DNA of 43,608 nt from Nemertoderma westbladi (Eukaryota; Xenacoelomorpha; Nemertodermatida; Nemertodermatidae), in contig JAUCBJ010008707.1 in NCBI GenBank assembly GCA_032718475.1, forward strand, positions 1-43,608. Reading direction: 5' to 3'. Every line of letters starts with the position of its first letter. Within the stretch, counting starts at the first letter, position 1. This document shows positions 1-9,929 of the stretch, in pieces. Below the pieces are notes generated by a model. The model was given only the letters and a program-made list of their open reading frames with translations. It had not been told where the DNA came from and did not search any database. The translations under genes and the position numbers were made by a program.

Positions 1-81
1 AAACAATAATTTACCGGATTTACAGTTATAAAGTTAAAAATTATCAAAATAGACGGCTGTCGGCTTAATGTTTACACCCTA

Positions 82-1170
82 TTGTATGAAAGCATTGAAC
101 CAATAATTGACAATGATAGTGATACAGACGCCCAAATCGCTTATGACCCTAATGAGTTTTTACTTAAACAAGAAAACCTGACAATCAACCGCACTACTAT
201 TTTTAAAGATATGATCGAGTTTTTTAAGCACGAGGGAATTATAGATGTGCCCTTGACGGTAAAGTTCGTAGATGAGATTGGGGCTGACTATGAAGGAATC
301 TCGAGAGACGCTTATACTGGATTCTGGGAGGAGTTTTTTGACCAAGTGGCTGACGGTGAAAATTACAGAGTACCTGCACTTTGCCCAGAATTTCAGCAGG
401 AAGAATGGAAAAGTGTTGGTCGAATATTAGTTAAAGGCTTTAAAGATTGTGGCTTTTTCCCTTTAATGTTGGCACCAGCATTTGTAATTGCTACTATTCA
501 CGGTGAAGATGCTGTAACTAATGAAATACTTTTAGATTCATTCTGCTCATATCTGTCACCTTCTGATAATGATGTAATACAACAAGCCCTTAATTCCACA
601 TTAAATGATGATGAACAGGATGAATTATCCGATATTTTAGAACGTTTCGGATACCATTCAGTGATACCTAGTCAAGAAAACATGAAATCAGTAATTATTC
701 AGTCTGCACACAAGCAACTTATTCAACAGAGTAGTTACGCGTCTGAGATGATTTCTACTGTAGCTCGGAGCTTCTTTATCAATGAATTACCCCTTGTAGA
801 ATCTATAAATTCGCTATATGAATCAAAGAAAGCAACAATTCACTCAGTCCTAGGGCTATTTTCAACTACTATACCATCTACTGAATGTGAGAGCCGATGT
901 TTTAAATTTTTTCAACAATTTATACGGGCTCAGGATGGTAAAGGTTTAAGAGCCTTACTGAGATTTATGACCGGCTCCGACATTGTTAGTGTTAAAGTGA
1001 TTTCTATAGAATTCGTGAAATTAGATGGGGCTGCCAGGCGACCAATAGCGCGTACTTGTGGCCCCGTACTTGTGTTGCCAACGACATATCGATATTACCG
1101 CCAGTTGAGGCAGGAGTTTGAATGCATACTTAAAAACTCACAGGAAACTTTTAAGTTCAATATTATTTAG
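82..1170 (+). CDS. HECT-like E3 ubiquitin ligase domain protein (partial 5' end)
   Basis: The 362-residue frame resembles the HECT ubiquitin-ligase domain. An N-lobe-like stretch is seen near residues 60-80 (VKFVDEIGADYEGISRDAY), and a C-lobe-like stretch near residues 290-360 holds FMTGSD, then RRPIARTCGPVLVLPTTY. The Cys at about residue 326 lies where the HECT thioester cysteine is expected. HECT enzymes accept ubiquitin on that cysteine and pass it to a substrate. The frame is open back to base 10 and has no upstream ATG; the first in-frame ATG is at 211. The 5' end is therefore either in an upstream exon outside the window or begins at that ATG. The frame ends at a TAG and runs tail to tail toward the integrase gene about 430 bases away. 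Short HECT proteins of this kind occur in many copies in aquatic animal genomes and are often transposon-associated (family knowledge). Whether it is part of the neighbouring element is inference. Confidence 0.65.
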   Translation: MYESIEPIIDNDSDTDAQIAYDPNEFLLKQENLTINRTTIFKDMIEFFKHEGIIDVPLTVKFVDEIGADYEGISRDAYTGFWEEFFDQVADGENYRVPALCPEFQQEEWKSVGRILVKGFKDCGFFPLMLAPAFVIATIHGEDAVTNEILLDSFCSYLSPSDNDVIQQALNSTLNDDEQDELSDILERFGYHSVIPSQENMKSVIIQSAHKQLIQQSSYASEMISTVARSFFINELPLVESINSLYESKKATIHSVLGLFSTTIPSTECESRCFKFFQQFIRAQDGKGLRALLRFMTGSDIVSVKVISIEFVKLDGAARRPIARTCGPVLVLPTTYRYYRQLRQEFECILKNSQETFKFNII

Positions 1171-1230
1171 AATTTGTGATTTATGTACACCTACTGTATA
1201 TGTACGTAGGTATTTCCAGCAGTTTGTGGG

Positions 1231-1395
1231 TGTTTACAGTACCGGTAGTTTATAGAAGTTTACAGTAGTTTATAGATGTTTACAGTAGTTTATAGAAGTT
1301 TACAGTAGTTTATAGATGTTTACAGTAGTTTATAGAAGTTTACAGTAGTTTATAGATGTTTACAGTAGTTTATAGATGTTTACAGTAGTTTATTC
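1231..1395. repeat. 20-bp minisatellite
   Basis: About eight copies of a 20-base unit (TACAGTAGTTTATAGAWGTT) in which the variable base alternates A/T, giving a partial 40-bp higher order. It lies in the tail-to-tail gap between the HECT-like frame and the integrase frame. Confidence 0.95.
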
Positions 1396-1554
1396 ATGGT
1401 TGCAATGTTTGTTTTGTCTAGTAAAGATTAAAAAAGTCGTTATCCGTGAAACACTTACTTACCTTCTTTAATAAATTTGACTTGGAATATTAATTAAGAA
1501 CAATTATTACAATTAATAATTGTTAATTAATAACAATTAATAACAAAGGAGTAG

Positions 1555-1568
1555 CCCCCCCCCCCCCC
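1555..1568 (+). repeat. C14 homopolymer
   Basis: An uninterrupted run of 14 C lies just beyond the 3' end of the integrase gene, next to AT-rich inverted ATTAATAATTGTTAATTAAT repeats at 1505-1540. The length may be imprecise in any assembly. Confidence 0.85.
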
Positions 1569-1601
1569 TTAAAATTCCTATACATAGTAAAAATTCGAAA
1601 A

Positions 1602-2831
1602 TCATTCAAGACCCAAATCTTCCAATTGTTCTAGAATTACTGTGAAAGTTGTAATTGCAGATTCATATGATTGGGGTGCGGCTGGAACATTTCCCAAGAA
1701 TGCAAGTTCTAGGAGCTCAATAAAGTCGGGATTACAGTCGGGTGTTACATTACCAACGATTCTATGCGATATGAATTCCAGTTCCGAATGAGATATAGAT
1801 AATTCTACAGAACAGTCCTTTTTACCATATACTTCAGGACAAGCATAAAGCACATCGGGGATTCCTCCAATCCAATCAATCTTGCGGTTACGTCGCATTC
1901 TGTGTGTGTTCCATGTCTGCATAAAAAAGTTTAGCTGTGTTTGTATTAGTTCAAAAAAACAATATCTTGCTGTTTGAATGTGGATAGGATTGGTTGTATT
2001 ATAAAACCCACTATTAACCATACTTTGGAATAGGTCTATCAGAAACTGAACCACATTAGATCGCAAATCGCGCCAGAATCGCTCAATTCTAGTATTGTAT
2101 ACGGAACTTCCTGTTATTATAGAATTATTTCGCCTTGAATCGTTACAACTCGACCGCAGTTCTTTGTGGAGGCGTTTAATAATAACATTTTCGGTTCCGG
2201 CATCAACTCTAATTAAGTAAGGGAGCCGGCCGCATTCTTTAAGAAAATTAAAATAAGCACCAACAACAATTTTAGGATCGTTGTTACTCGGCAAGACATT
2301 TAACCAGAGTACTCTCCTTGAGAACCCGTCTATTGCCCCATGAATTGGAAAGCCGTAGGGCTTTAACTTATCATATCCATCAATATGAACCGTGTGATTA
2401 GAACCTTTAGAATGGTATCGCGTACGTCGATGAAGTGTTTTTCGTAAGCGAGATTTTACGCCTTCAGGATCTACATATTTCAAAATAAGTCTAACAGTTT
2501 CCTTAGAGACATTAATAAACGATCTGGACCATAATCTTTTACAAATTGATCGGTATCCACAATTTATACCACCGTACTCAAAAATTTCCACCAATATTCC
2601 GGATAATATTTCCTCAAACGAAGTATCGTAATCTCTACTGTGGAGATTCATATTGGCTTTATATCTTCGTACTGATCTTTCGGATAGAGCAATATTATGA
2701 ACCGAGTTTAACATAGAGGCTGTCTCCTTAGCGGTGAATTGGAAATAGAAATAGACAGTTATCAAATCATTTACAGAAAATCTGTTACAGCCTTCAGAAA
2801 ATGTAAAAGGAAGATAATTATTTTGAGACAT
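1602..2831 (-). CDS. DDE integrase-like transposase
   Basis: A 409-residue protein counted from the ATG at 2831 (an extra 11 codons upstream lack an ATG). The order is an N-terminal helix-turn-helix-like region (about 25-75), a basic segment, then an integrase/transposase core. Candidate catalytic residues are Asp151 in HIDGYDKLKPYG, Asp210 in RVDAGTENV and Glu250 in NTRIERFWRD, giving a D-D-39-E spacing. The signature DGYDKLKPYG...GAIDGFSRR...SNNDP...DAGTEN is that of the eukaryotic 'integrase core domain' transposases common in fish, cnidarians and molluscs. I cannot settle the superfamily; IS3EU-like is one possibility. The frame is intact, so it may be a recent copy. It faces the HECT-like gene tail to tail. 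Confidence 0.75.
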   Translation of the reverse strand: MSQNNYLPFTFSEGCNRFSVNDLITVYFYFQFTAKETASMLNSVHNIALSERSVRRYKANMNLHSRDYDTSFEEILSGILVEIFEYGGINCGYRSICKRLWSRSFINVSKETVRLILKYVDPEGVKSRLRKTLHRRTRYHSKGSNHTVHIDGYDKLKPYGFPIHGAIDGFSRRVLWLNVLPSNNDPKIVVGAYFNFLKECGRLPYLIRVDAGTENVIIKRLHKELRSSCNDSRRNNSIITGSSVYNTRIERFWRDLRSNVVQFLIDLFQSMVNSGFYNTTNPIHIQTARYCFFELIQTQLNFFMQTWNTHRMRRNRKIDWIGGIPDVLYACPEVYGKKDCSVELSISHSELEFISHRIVGNVTPDCNPDFIELLELAFLGNVPAAPQSYESAITTFTVILEQLEDLGLE

Positions 2832-2864
2832 TTTAAGTAATATTCTAATAATGAGACAATTCAA

Positions 2865-3290
2865 ATGCAGAATATGTTCAACTCAAAACTGTAATCGGCC
2901 TGGCTACCACATCGAATCTTTTTTAAATTGCCCACATTAATATTAATTCACAGGTACTGTTTACCGATTCGATAAAAAAAGGTGATCAAGGATACTGCAG
3001 CTTCAGTCTGATTGGCTTATTTATAGAAACAAACTTGATTTGATGTTTGTTGGTAGAGAAACCACTCCAGCCAATTAGATTTGTTTCCCTGAGTTTTGTA
3101 AAGTCGTTCGAACGAGTTTGCAAAAGTCGGGTGAACAAAAAAAAAGACAAAAAAAAAAGCATTATTCATAAATCAAAGAAACTTATTTATTACATGTGAA
3201 AAAAGTTATCCGAATTAATATGCCCGGAGCCGGAACCAGTATAATGGGCCGGAGCTCCGGAGCCGGAGCTGTGTTGCATCCCTAATTAAC
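2865..3290. other. Upstream region of transposase with GC-rich palindrome and transposon-end-like motif
   Basis: No gene. At 3225-3275 the sequence is built from GGAGCCGG / CCGGAGCTCCGG palindromes and ends at GTTGCATCCCTA (about 3272-3283). Read on the minus strand this begins TAGGGATGCAACACAGC, a style seen at hAT-type transposon ends. It may be the terminus of the transposase element or of an unrelated small element; the matching other end is not visible in the window. Confidence 0.35.
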
Positions 3291-4740
3291 ACAATACTAT
3301 CCATAGACTACTATTTTATTGAACGTTAATATTCTATAATATTCTTTATTATTCTATAAAGTTATTCTACAGATACTAATTTCTGTGTTGTGTATATTGT
3401 TTAGGTATTTAGTATTTAGATTAAAATGCCCCATTATATTATGTAACATCAGTTGTTTTAAACGTGTTTGATAATTTATATATTTTATTCAATTATTACA
3501 AATAAATGGTTAGATATTCCGGTAGACGTCGATTTTTGCTCTCCTAACCCACTAAGTTAGATTAATGTTCTAACTGATATTGTTACACCCATTTGTGACA
3601 GAAACTCTTGTTTGTTACAAAATATTAAATGTTTTAAGTAATTAAGTAATTTTGTCTCTAGGTTAAGGAAATTAATTTATATTCGCGAAATATATTATGA
3701 CAATAATATTTAATGATTCGTTTTAAACTAATGCTGAAATCTTTGTTGATACATTTACCTATGAATGTTATGACTTTTGGGTCGAGCCACTACATCTGTT
3801 AGCTTTGGCATACACCTTAGTATTGTCCGTCCTTCCATTTCTACTTCCGTTGTTTGAACGTTCTAACCTTGCGCTTCCAAGGTTAAGCTGTTCTCCATAG
3901 AAACCGATTTTATTTTTTGGATATAGCAATAATAATTAATAATTATTATTATTATTTTATTTAATTCAACCAGGAAGGTAGAATTATCTAAAATGAAATA
4001 AAAGTGTAATTATAGGTAAGGAAAAATAATTAATTAAAGTAAATTACACAGTACTACAGTATTTCAGTAATACAGATTTTAAAAGTAGCCGAAGTGCTTA
4101 AATGGCGCAATTGTTATGTAATCTGTATTATTTTTGGACACGTAATGTAAAGGCTCTGGGACATATATTTTTTAACCTGTTACATAATAATATAATTTAA
4201 TAACAAAACATATTAATTTCACAGTTTTTAATGGTTGCGGTTCATAATTCTATTATTTTGGCTAATAATTTTATAATTTTTGTGGCCTCCACCAGCACGG
4301 TTGCCCATTCTCAGTCAATTCTGGCTCAGCCACGGAGAATGGAGGTGAGTTAGTTTTCATGCTGGGGTCCCTTTCTGGCACCCATCAAAATTATTTTTCG
4401 CGCGAAAATTGTCATAATTATGTCTCGCTAGAATAAATTTATTTGTAGTATACAGCGGTTTTTTTGGATTCTAATCGCGATTATAGAACTCAAATATAAC
4501 ATTCGAGAAAATTTCTGGTCATTTTGAATGTGTCCCCTGGGGCACGAAAAAAACAAGTAATGCAAATATGATATTAAAAAGTTTTACTAAATTAACCTGA
4601 TTTTATGTCCTTATTGGTTTTTCCGTGTAGTTGACAAAATTTGATATAATTCACGTATCGTAGGACGTAGAGTAATATTAATTTCAATACGTGTCACTAA
4701 AATTCGTGTCACTAAATTACGTGTCAATACGTGTCGCTAA
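3291..4740. other. AT-rich intergenic DNA
   Basis: No coding region recognised. Small structures only: a hairpin with stems 4305-4312 and 4335-4342 (CCATTCTC/GAGAATGG), a 14-bp palindrome TTTTCGCGCGAAAA at 4395-4408, and a loose tandem of ACGTGTCACTAAA-type units at 4688-4742. Confidence 0.6.
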
Positions 4741-4803
4741 TTGGTGCTTTATAACCCCCCCCCCCCCCCCCCAGGGGGGGGGGGGGGGTAAATTAGCGCC
4801 AAC
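4741..4803. repeat. C18-A-G15 hairpin with flanking inverted repeat
   Basis: C18 (4755-4772), one A, then G15 (4774-4788) form a perfect fold-back. It is extended by imperfect complementary flanks (TTGGTGCTTTATA on the left, TAAATTAGCGCCAA on the right). The strands could form i-motif/G-quadruplex structures. The origin is unknown. Confidence 0.8.
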
Positions 4804-4952
4804 GTCTCAAAACAAAAATGTATAATATAGTTGTTTATCCTACATTAAATGGAACTCCAATCAAATAATGTACCGCAATGAAGTAGCGAATGGCAACATA
4901 ACCTTGAGAGAATTATTGCTTGGCAACACGGAGGGGTAATCGTCAATACACC

Positions 4953-6148
4953 TGTAAAAGCTTTTGCGGAATTAGCCAGTTATTTTTCCCGCAAAGTACT
5001 CTGTAGGTGTTTTAACGGACATCAAAAGCCGTTTCCTTACTGTACCGGTGTTTTAGTGGACATAAAAAGCCATTTCTTCTGTATGTGTAATTTAGCGGAC
5101 ATAACTAGCAATTCTATGTCGCAATACGCTAAAATCCTCTTGAAGCAGTGTAGTTACTATGACGACAGCTAACAGCTGATCTGTACACGTGGAGCTTTTT
5201 CTTTGTTCTCTGTCGTTTCTTTGTTCGGTCGACCAATCAGAGCGTTTTTTGACTCTGTGTTGGAGGTTGTATACAGAAACTCATGAATTGAGTCAGTATG
5301 TGTATTTTGTCCACAGCCAGAAGACCGGCTTTGGAACCTCTGTGTTTTCAGGCTTTAGCAAAACATTAGTAGGCTTGATCATCGAAACGTATATCTGTTA
5401 TCATAACAATTCATACCAATTCATGCCTACCCATCTTACTCACCTAATCATATTGTCAACTACAAACACCGCATTTTTACTGCTATTTACTGTCGGTTAT
5501 TCATTATATCAGTTGATGGAATATTGTTATATTTGGATAATATCGATAAATTAATCATAAAACCCTCAATCTTCTTGATATACTGAAGGTAAGAGAGACA
5601 GGTTACATATAACGATTGCGACTTACATTAAAGTGGTTTTGAAGTGAATCTAATGCTATTTCATAGGCACTACATGTATCGGTCGTTGTTCTCTTTATAT
5701 GTGACTAAATTAGTGAAGGTCGGCAGATCGGTGTGCAGCATTGTGCAGTAGTGTGCATGATTGTGATTGATAACAAAGCATCTCCTAAAGAATGCGCCAT
5801 ATACGTGAATCCATAGCCATCCCGTTGTGTCTAGTGTAAGTCATAACTCTGTTTACATATTTAGAGCGCCACGTCCTAAAGGAACTGTTAATATTTCCCG
5901 AAAGTGAATAATATTTGTCAGAGATTATATATTACGATCAGTCGAATAATACAGTAGGCCTACACCGCAATAAGGTCAAACCTCCGAATCCAGTCTCCCG
6001 GGTATATCCAGCGGATGAATGGTCGCGCATAGACTGGCTTCGGCTAATGTAGTGTAACAAATACTCGTCATAGGCTAAAGTCGATTTATAATCTAGAAGA
6101 CATTTAAATTTGGCAGGTTAAACTGCTAAAGGTCTGAAAGCGCGAACA
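4953..6148 (+). mobile_element. Solo LTR of a BEL/Pao-type element
   Basis: A 1196-base unit that starts TGTAAAAGCTT and ends GCGCGAACA. It is flanked by a 5-base direct repeat ACACC at 4948-4952 and 6149-6153, the target duplication expected from LTR integration. It aligns end to end, with substitutions and indels, with the 3' LTR at 30846-32107. Shared blocks include GTGTTTTAACGGACAT, GCGCCACGTCCTAAAGGAAC and CTCCCGGGTATATCCAGCGG. No internal region is attached, so it is a solo LTR left by recombination between two LTRs. Open frames inside it (for example 5189-5554) are chance. A TATA-like CTTTATATGTG lies near 5693. Confidence 0.85.
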
Positions 6149-6153
6149 ACACC

Positions 6154-6405
6154 GTTAATGCCAATCTAATTAACGGCCGACTTATTATCGGGTTGGTTGT
6201 ATTAATATTAGCATGTTTGTGGATTTGTTTATTTTTTGTAATTATTTTCAAATTTAATCAAAATTATCGTTCTTAACCGGTATTTTTACGTTGTATATTT
6301 TTATTTATAAAGTACGGCTCGACCTCGAATGTAAAAATTGAGTTACTTTATATAAATTTGCTAGTGTTAGACGTAGAATGAAATAAAATGTTTCTTCATT
6401 ATTAA
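6154..6405. other. AT-rich spacer
   Basis: No gene or clear element is visible between the solo LTR target duplication and the TEX36-like exon. Confidence 0.5.
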
Positions 6406-6543
6406 TTCGACGAACTATATTCTCTGAGTATACCGAAAGCTAGCCAACCTTGGTCACCATGGTTACCAATAGACCATACGTGGTATTACCATAGAAACGA
6501 GGCGCCACCATTGGCAATCCGAGAGAACACGACTGCAGGGGAA

Positions 6544-6996
6544 ATGATGACAGATATATACCGACACTCTGGCAAAAATAATGTTCTAGAACTTTCGCAA
6601 AGACACGACGCTTCTACCTACAGAATACCGCCGGATTTCCTAAACAAATCGAGGCGAAAATGTAAAACTGGAAACCCTTTTTCTTTCCACGACAACCGAC
6701 ACCAGACGCGCGACTACGGGGTTTATTTCGACGAGAAGTTTGGGAAGTTTAAATCCTACGGAGATAAGCGGCAGCATCTGTCTGCGAACCACATCGAGTG
6801 GGTGAGTGACACAGCTGGGCGAGGTACCCGGCCCTACACGTCGGTTTACCGGAGGAGTTTCAACCGAGTCTCGTCTCGTCTCGTCCGGATACTACCGCGG
6901 GGATATCGCTTGATATCCCTCCTGTATTCCGGGCCTCCACCTCGGAATCATTCCGACCCCACTCCCGCTTCCCCCGTGTCTACCCGACCCCCGTAG
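6544..6996 (+). CDS. TEX36-like protein, HDNR-motif domain (exon)
   Basis: The frame is open from 6406 to the TAG at 6994-6996; I start it at the first ATG pair (6544/6547), but an upstream exon with splicing is likely. The central part matches the vertebrate testis-expressed protein TEX36 family: NPFSFHDNRHQTRDYG, then a Tyr-x-Asp step, then DKRQHLSANHIEW. FHDNRH is the invariant motif that gives the Pfam HDNR family its name. The following segment (TSVYRRSF...RILPRGYR) also resembles the C-terminal half of TEX36. TEX36 has no well-established biochemical role. A GTGAGT at 6802-6807 could be a splice donor just after the EW codons, but homology seems to continue through it, so I treat the frame as unspliced there. 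It is a probable host gene between mobile elements. Confidence 0.6.
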   Translation: MMTDIYRHSGKNNVLELSQRHDASTYRIPPDFLNKSRRKCKTGNPFSFHDNRHQTRDYGVYFDEKFGKFKSYGDKRQHLSANHIEWVSDTAGRGTRPYTSVYRRSFNRVSSRLVRILPRGYRLISLLYSGPPPRNHSDPTPASPVSTRPP

Positions 6997-6999
6997 TCA

Positions 7000-7854
7000 G
7001 GGCGACTGATCGCTCGGAATATATCCGAGTTGGTATGACAGCTCCTGATTCCGGTTCATTTAGGACTCCTCTTCGCTCCCTCACTTTGGCACAGGAACCG
7101 TTCCAGAAACCCAATAACTGGCGATATTCAAACAGAGGCGTTAAAATATAATAGGATTTATTTATATATTATTAGGTAATAAAGAATTTTAATTTACAAT
7201 TAATTTGTTTAATTATATCAGCTGATTTTGAAAAGTCCAAATTTTGCTCTCGGACCTCCTCCGACGTTCTCAAAATGTTTCTATAAAATATATTAGGTAA
7301 TATTAGGCAGACAACTGATACGGATGTTGAAATATTTAAGGCAACACTTAGGACTTAAGGTGCACCTTAGCTAAGGTTAATTTATATGCAACCGGCCCCT
7401 CCTGGTCTAACAGCAAGTTAAGTAAATAAAGTATTGTTATTGCAACTATAATTTATTAATATATTGTAAATATTAACCAAAAACCAATAACCCATAACCT
7501 GGTAACTGGTAACATATAGCAGAATAGCCAAGATTCAGTCTCTTCTAAAACTTATTGGGAATTCAAACTGCAAAATAAATAATAAAAACGTTAAAGTAAA
7601 TAATTTTATAGTAAAAAACGATATTTATTCCGGAACTCATTATTATTAATTATTATTATTAACTTTACACCCAAATATAATTTAATCAAATGAAGTATAT
7701 TTTATTATTTTCTATTATTTATTATTATATATTATTATTTTTTTACGTTATATTAATATTATTTATATATTATTTATAATTAAATGTAAAAGTTAGTTTC
7801 CAACGCAACTCTATTGAAATTATTTAGTATTTTTATATAAAACTTACAGTTTTA
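7000..7854. other. AT-rich intergenic DNA
   Basis: No coding region seen. It is strongly AT-rich from 7560 to 7850, with ATT/TTA simple-sequence tracts, and lies 3' of the fibrinogen-related gene on the minus strand. Confidence 0.5.
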
Positions 7855-8544
7855 CTAAATCCAAATCTTCATTTCAACTCGAGAAACCGGATTATATCCA
7901 GTAAAATCATACCAATAAGGTCCTTTCCTATCCTCCTCACCATATTCTCCGTTCAAGTTACTGTACGCGCAGTCATTGTACCACCACGCCCCAGTACGTT
8001 CTACGGCGCAGTTGCGGTAGTCATATCCGTCATTATCGCGGTCCTTGGTAGTGAATGGATACCCGTTGTGATACTCCAATTCGTCACCAGCAGTACCATG
8101 GTAACCGGATACATGTAGGCGATAATTAGTTGCAGCTGATCCGACAGAGAAGTTGTTGTATTCCGCGTATTTGTGTTCGTTGTTGAAATGCACCACACGC
8201 TGGGTTTTATCATCCCACCCCCTTCCAGTGAACCACAAATCGACACTCAACTTCACCCCGCCTTCACTCAGCTTGTGGATCGTCTCCAACCCCAACCAAA
8301 AGTTGTTATTCGGGTCGCCAAATCCTTCAACATATTCATCCCAGTTTCGATAGAAGTCAACAGATCCATCAACTCTTTGTTGAATCTTTATCCCCTTTCC
8401 AAGCAAGAATTGGGTAATGAAACTAACATCGTTCTTTAGCTCATTGACTTGGTTAGTTAGGGTTGTATTTACATCCTTTACTTGGTCACTCAACCTTGAA
8501 ATATTTTCTTCCAACTCTGTATTCTGTTGTTCCAACTCTTTAAC
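7855..8544 (-). CDS. Fibrinogen-related protein, terminal exon (coiled coil + truncated fibrinogen C domain)
   Basis: The minus-strand frame is open from a 3' splice site (AACAG just before 8544, phase 0) to the TAG at 7857-7855, giving 229 residues. Residues 1-50 are a heptad-like coiled coil rich in E, Q, N and V. Residue 55 onward is a fibrinogen C-terminal domain: QRVDGSVDFYRNW, FGDPNNNFWLGLETIH, the calcium-loop-like DRDNDGYDYRNC, the GAWWYNDC step of the ligand pocket, and a normal end at RVEMKIWI. The first ~40 residues of a usual fibrinogen domain, including the cysteine of the first disulfide and the GGWTV strand, are missing; the coil runs directly into QRVDGS. Family members are secreted lectin-like proteins in innate recognition and cell adhesion. 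The signal peptide must lie in an upstream exon that I cannot identify. Confidence 0.8.
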   Translation of the reverse strand, partial: VKELEQQNTELEENISRLSDQVKDVNTTLTNQVNELKNDVSFITQFLLGKGIKIQQRVDGSVDFYRNWDEYVEGFGDPNNNFWLGLETIHKLSEGGVKLSVDLWFTGRGWDDKTQRVVHFNNEHKYAEYNNFSVGSAATNYRLHVSGYHGTAGDELEYHNGYPFTTKDRDNDGYDYRNCAVERTGAWWYNDCAYSNLNGEYGEEDRKGPYWYDFTGYNPVSRVEMKIWI

Positions 8545-9103
8545 CTGTTAATTATTAATTGAAATTGTTTAACACTAAATACATTAAATTCTGTAAATCC
8601 TCTGCCCACATCTGATCAGTGGTTGGGTTGGATTTCTCTAGGGAAATCATTAAACGCCGGCATTTCGACCCAACATTTAGAGCAATTAAATACTAACTAT
8701 ATTACGTCGTTGCTCATAAAATAGCACATTATAGCGTTACGGCACGAGTGATTTTGTTTAGTGAAATAATAGAACGAGGGCCGTAAAAGATTTAATGTGG
8801 ATAATTATGAACAATGGCGAATCTAATTTTATTTATTTGTGGGGAATTATTTGTAGTTTTGCACTTAAACTTTCTAGAACAACCTAATAATGACGCGGTG
8901 ACATACTGGATATACTGAAATACATAGTAAATATATGGCGTTGGGACATACTGAGAAATAATGTCGCACTGCGATATAAAGTTAGGAAATATGTCGTCCT
9001 GGCGATTTGGTAGTGCGAAATTAATTCCATACAAATAAATAAAAACATAATAATAAAACAGAAGGACTTCAACACGGCAAATAATTATGTTACAAATGAT
9101 TAC
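8545..9103 (-). other. Putative intron between coiled-coil exons
   Basis: It begins (minus strand, right side) after the upstream coil exon and ends at the AACAG acceptor before 8544. AT-rich; nothing coding recognised. Confidence 0.4.
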
Positions 9104-9245
9104 TGGTTAAGAAACTAACATCGGTCTTTAGCTCATTATTTACATCGACTTGGTTAGTTAGGTTTGTAAGTATATCTTTTACTTGGTCACTCAACCCATT
9201 AATATTTTCTTTCAACTCTGTATTCTGTTCTTCCGACTCTGTAAC
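9104..9245 (-). CDS. Duplicated coiled-coil exon of the fibrinogen-related gene
   Basis: On the minus strand, CCTAACAG precedes 9245 and opens a frame of about 48 codons. Its peptide closely parallels the start of the fibrinogen exon: shared ENQTEL-type heptads, LSDQVKD, LTNQV, ELK-DVSF. It reads into a stop at 9092-9090 if not spliced; GTAATC near 9103 is a weak possible donor, but its phase would not match the next exon. It is either an alternative or internal coil exon or a decayed tandem copy. Confidence 0.6.
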
Positions 9246-9360
9246 CTGTTAGGAAATATTTTTATAACTTTTATGAAATCAAGAATTCAATTTTATGAAT
9301 AGAGTTGGGAACCATCCCCATCCTTACTGGCATTAAAGATGCGATAAAAGATACCACGAA

Positions 9361-9905
9361 CTACACCGCATTTGTGAGATTCAGGGGCACACGCGGTGGC
9401 AATGAGAACGAGCCCAGTATCTCTAGGCTTGCGGTCCCACGCTGTTGAAAGAGCTTAGTCAAACCGAGTGACAACCAAATCAAGAAAGGACAAGCGCCCC
9501 CCCTCCTCCATCTCAAGGGTAAACCTAAGATTGGGATGGAGGGCATTGACCTCTCTCAACTTCTCAGTGGGGTCGTTACTGCCAACTCTAAATACGCCAT
9601 CGACGTACCTATCACTGAGCTTGGTGCCCGCAGCGATCCTCTCGTCGATCTGTGACAGAAAGATGTTGGCGAGTGCCCAATGGAGAGCCCATAGCGACAC
9701 CATCTTTCTGACAAACGTAGTTGCCATGGTGATCTAGGAATACGACATCCTTGGTGGCCAACAGCATAAGACCAATAAATTGGTCCTTGCTGATTAGCTG
9801 GCTGTCCGGATGCCGCTCATACAGTAGATCAGCAGCAAGCTGCACCGCCTCCCTCAGTGGGACATTAGTGAATAAACTCACAACGTCCAGGGAGGAACTC
9901 TTGTG
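9361..9905 (-). pseudogene. Penelope-like element reverse transcriptase fragment
   Basis: Minus-strand frames hold reverse-transcriptase motifs in Penelope-like order: SSLDVVSLFTNVPL, then a finger/palm linker, QKDGVAMGSPLG, LANIFLSQIDERI, DRYVDGVF, and FTLEMEEGGRLSFLDLVVTR. The first part (9612-9881) and second part (9455-9727) lie in different frames, with a break next to GSPLG. The catalytic YVDD reads YVDG. Only the core of the RT is left; no GIY-YIG endonuclease or ends are visible. It is inactive. Confidence 0.75.
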
Positions 9906-9929
9906 GTGTATGTGAGTATGACATAGTAT

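Noticed and set aside
5189-5554. 121-codon plus-strand frame
   Set aside because: It lies wholly inside the solo LTR and is not kept in the related 3' LTR; no family signal.
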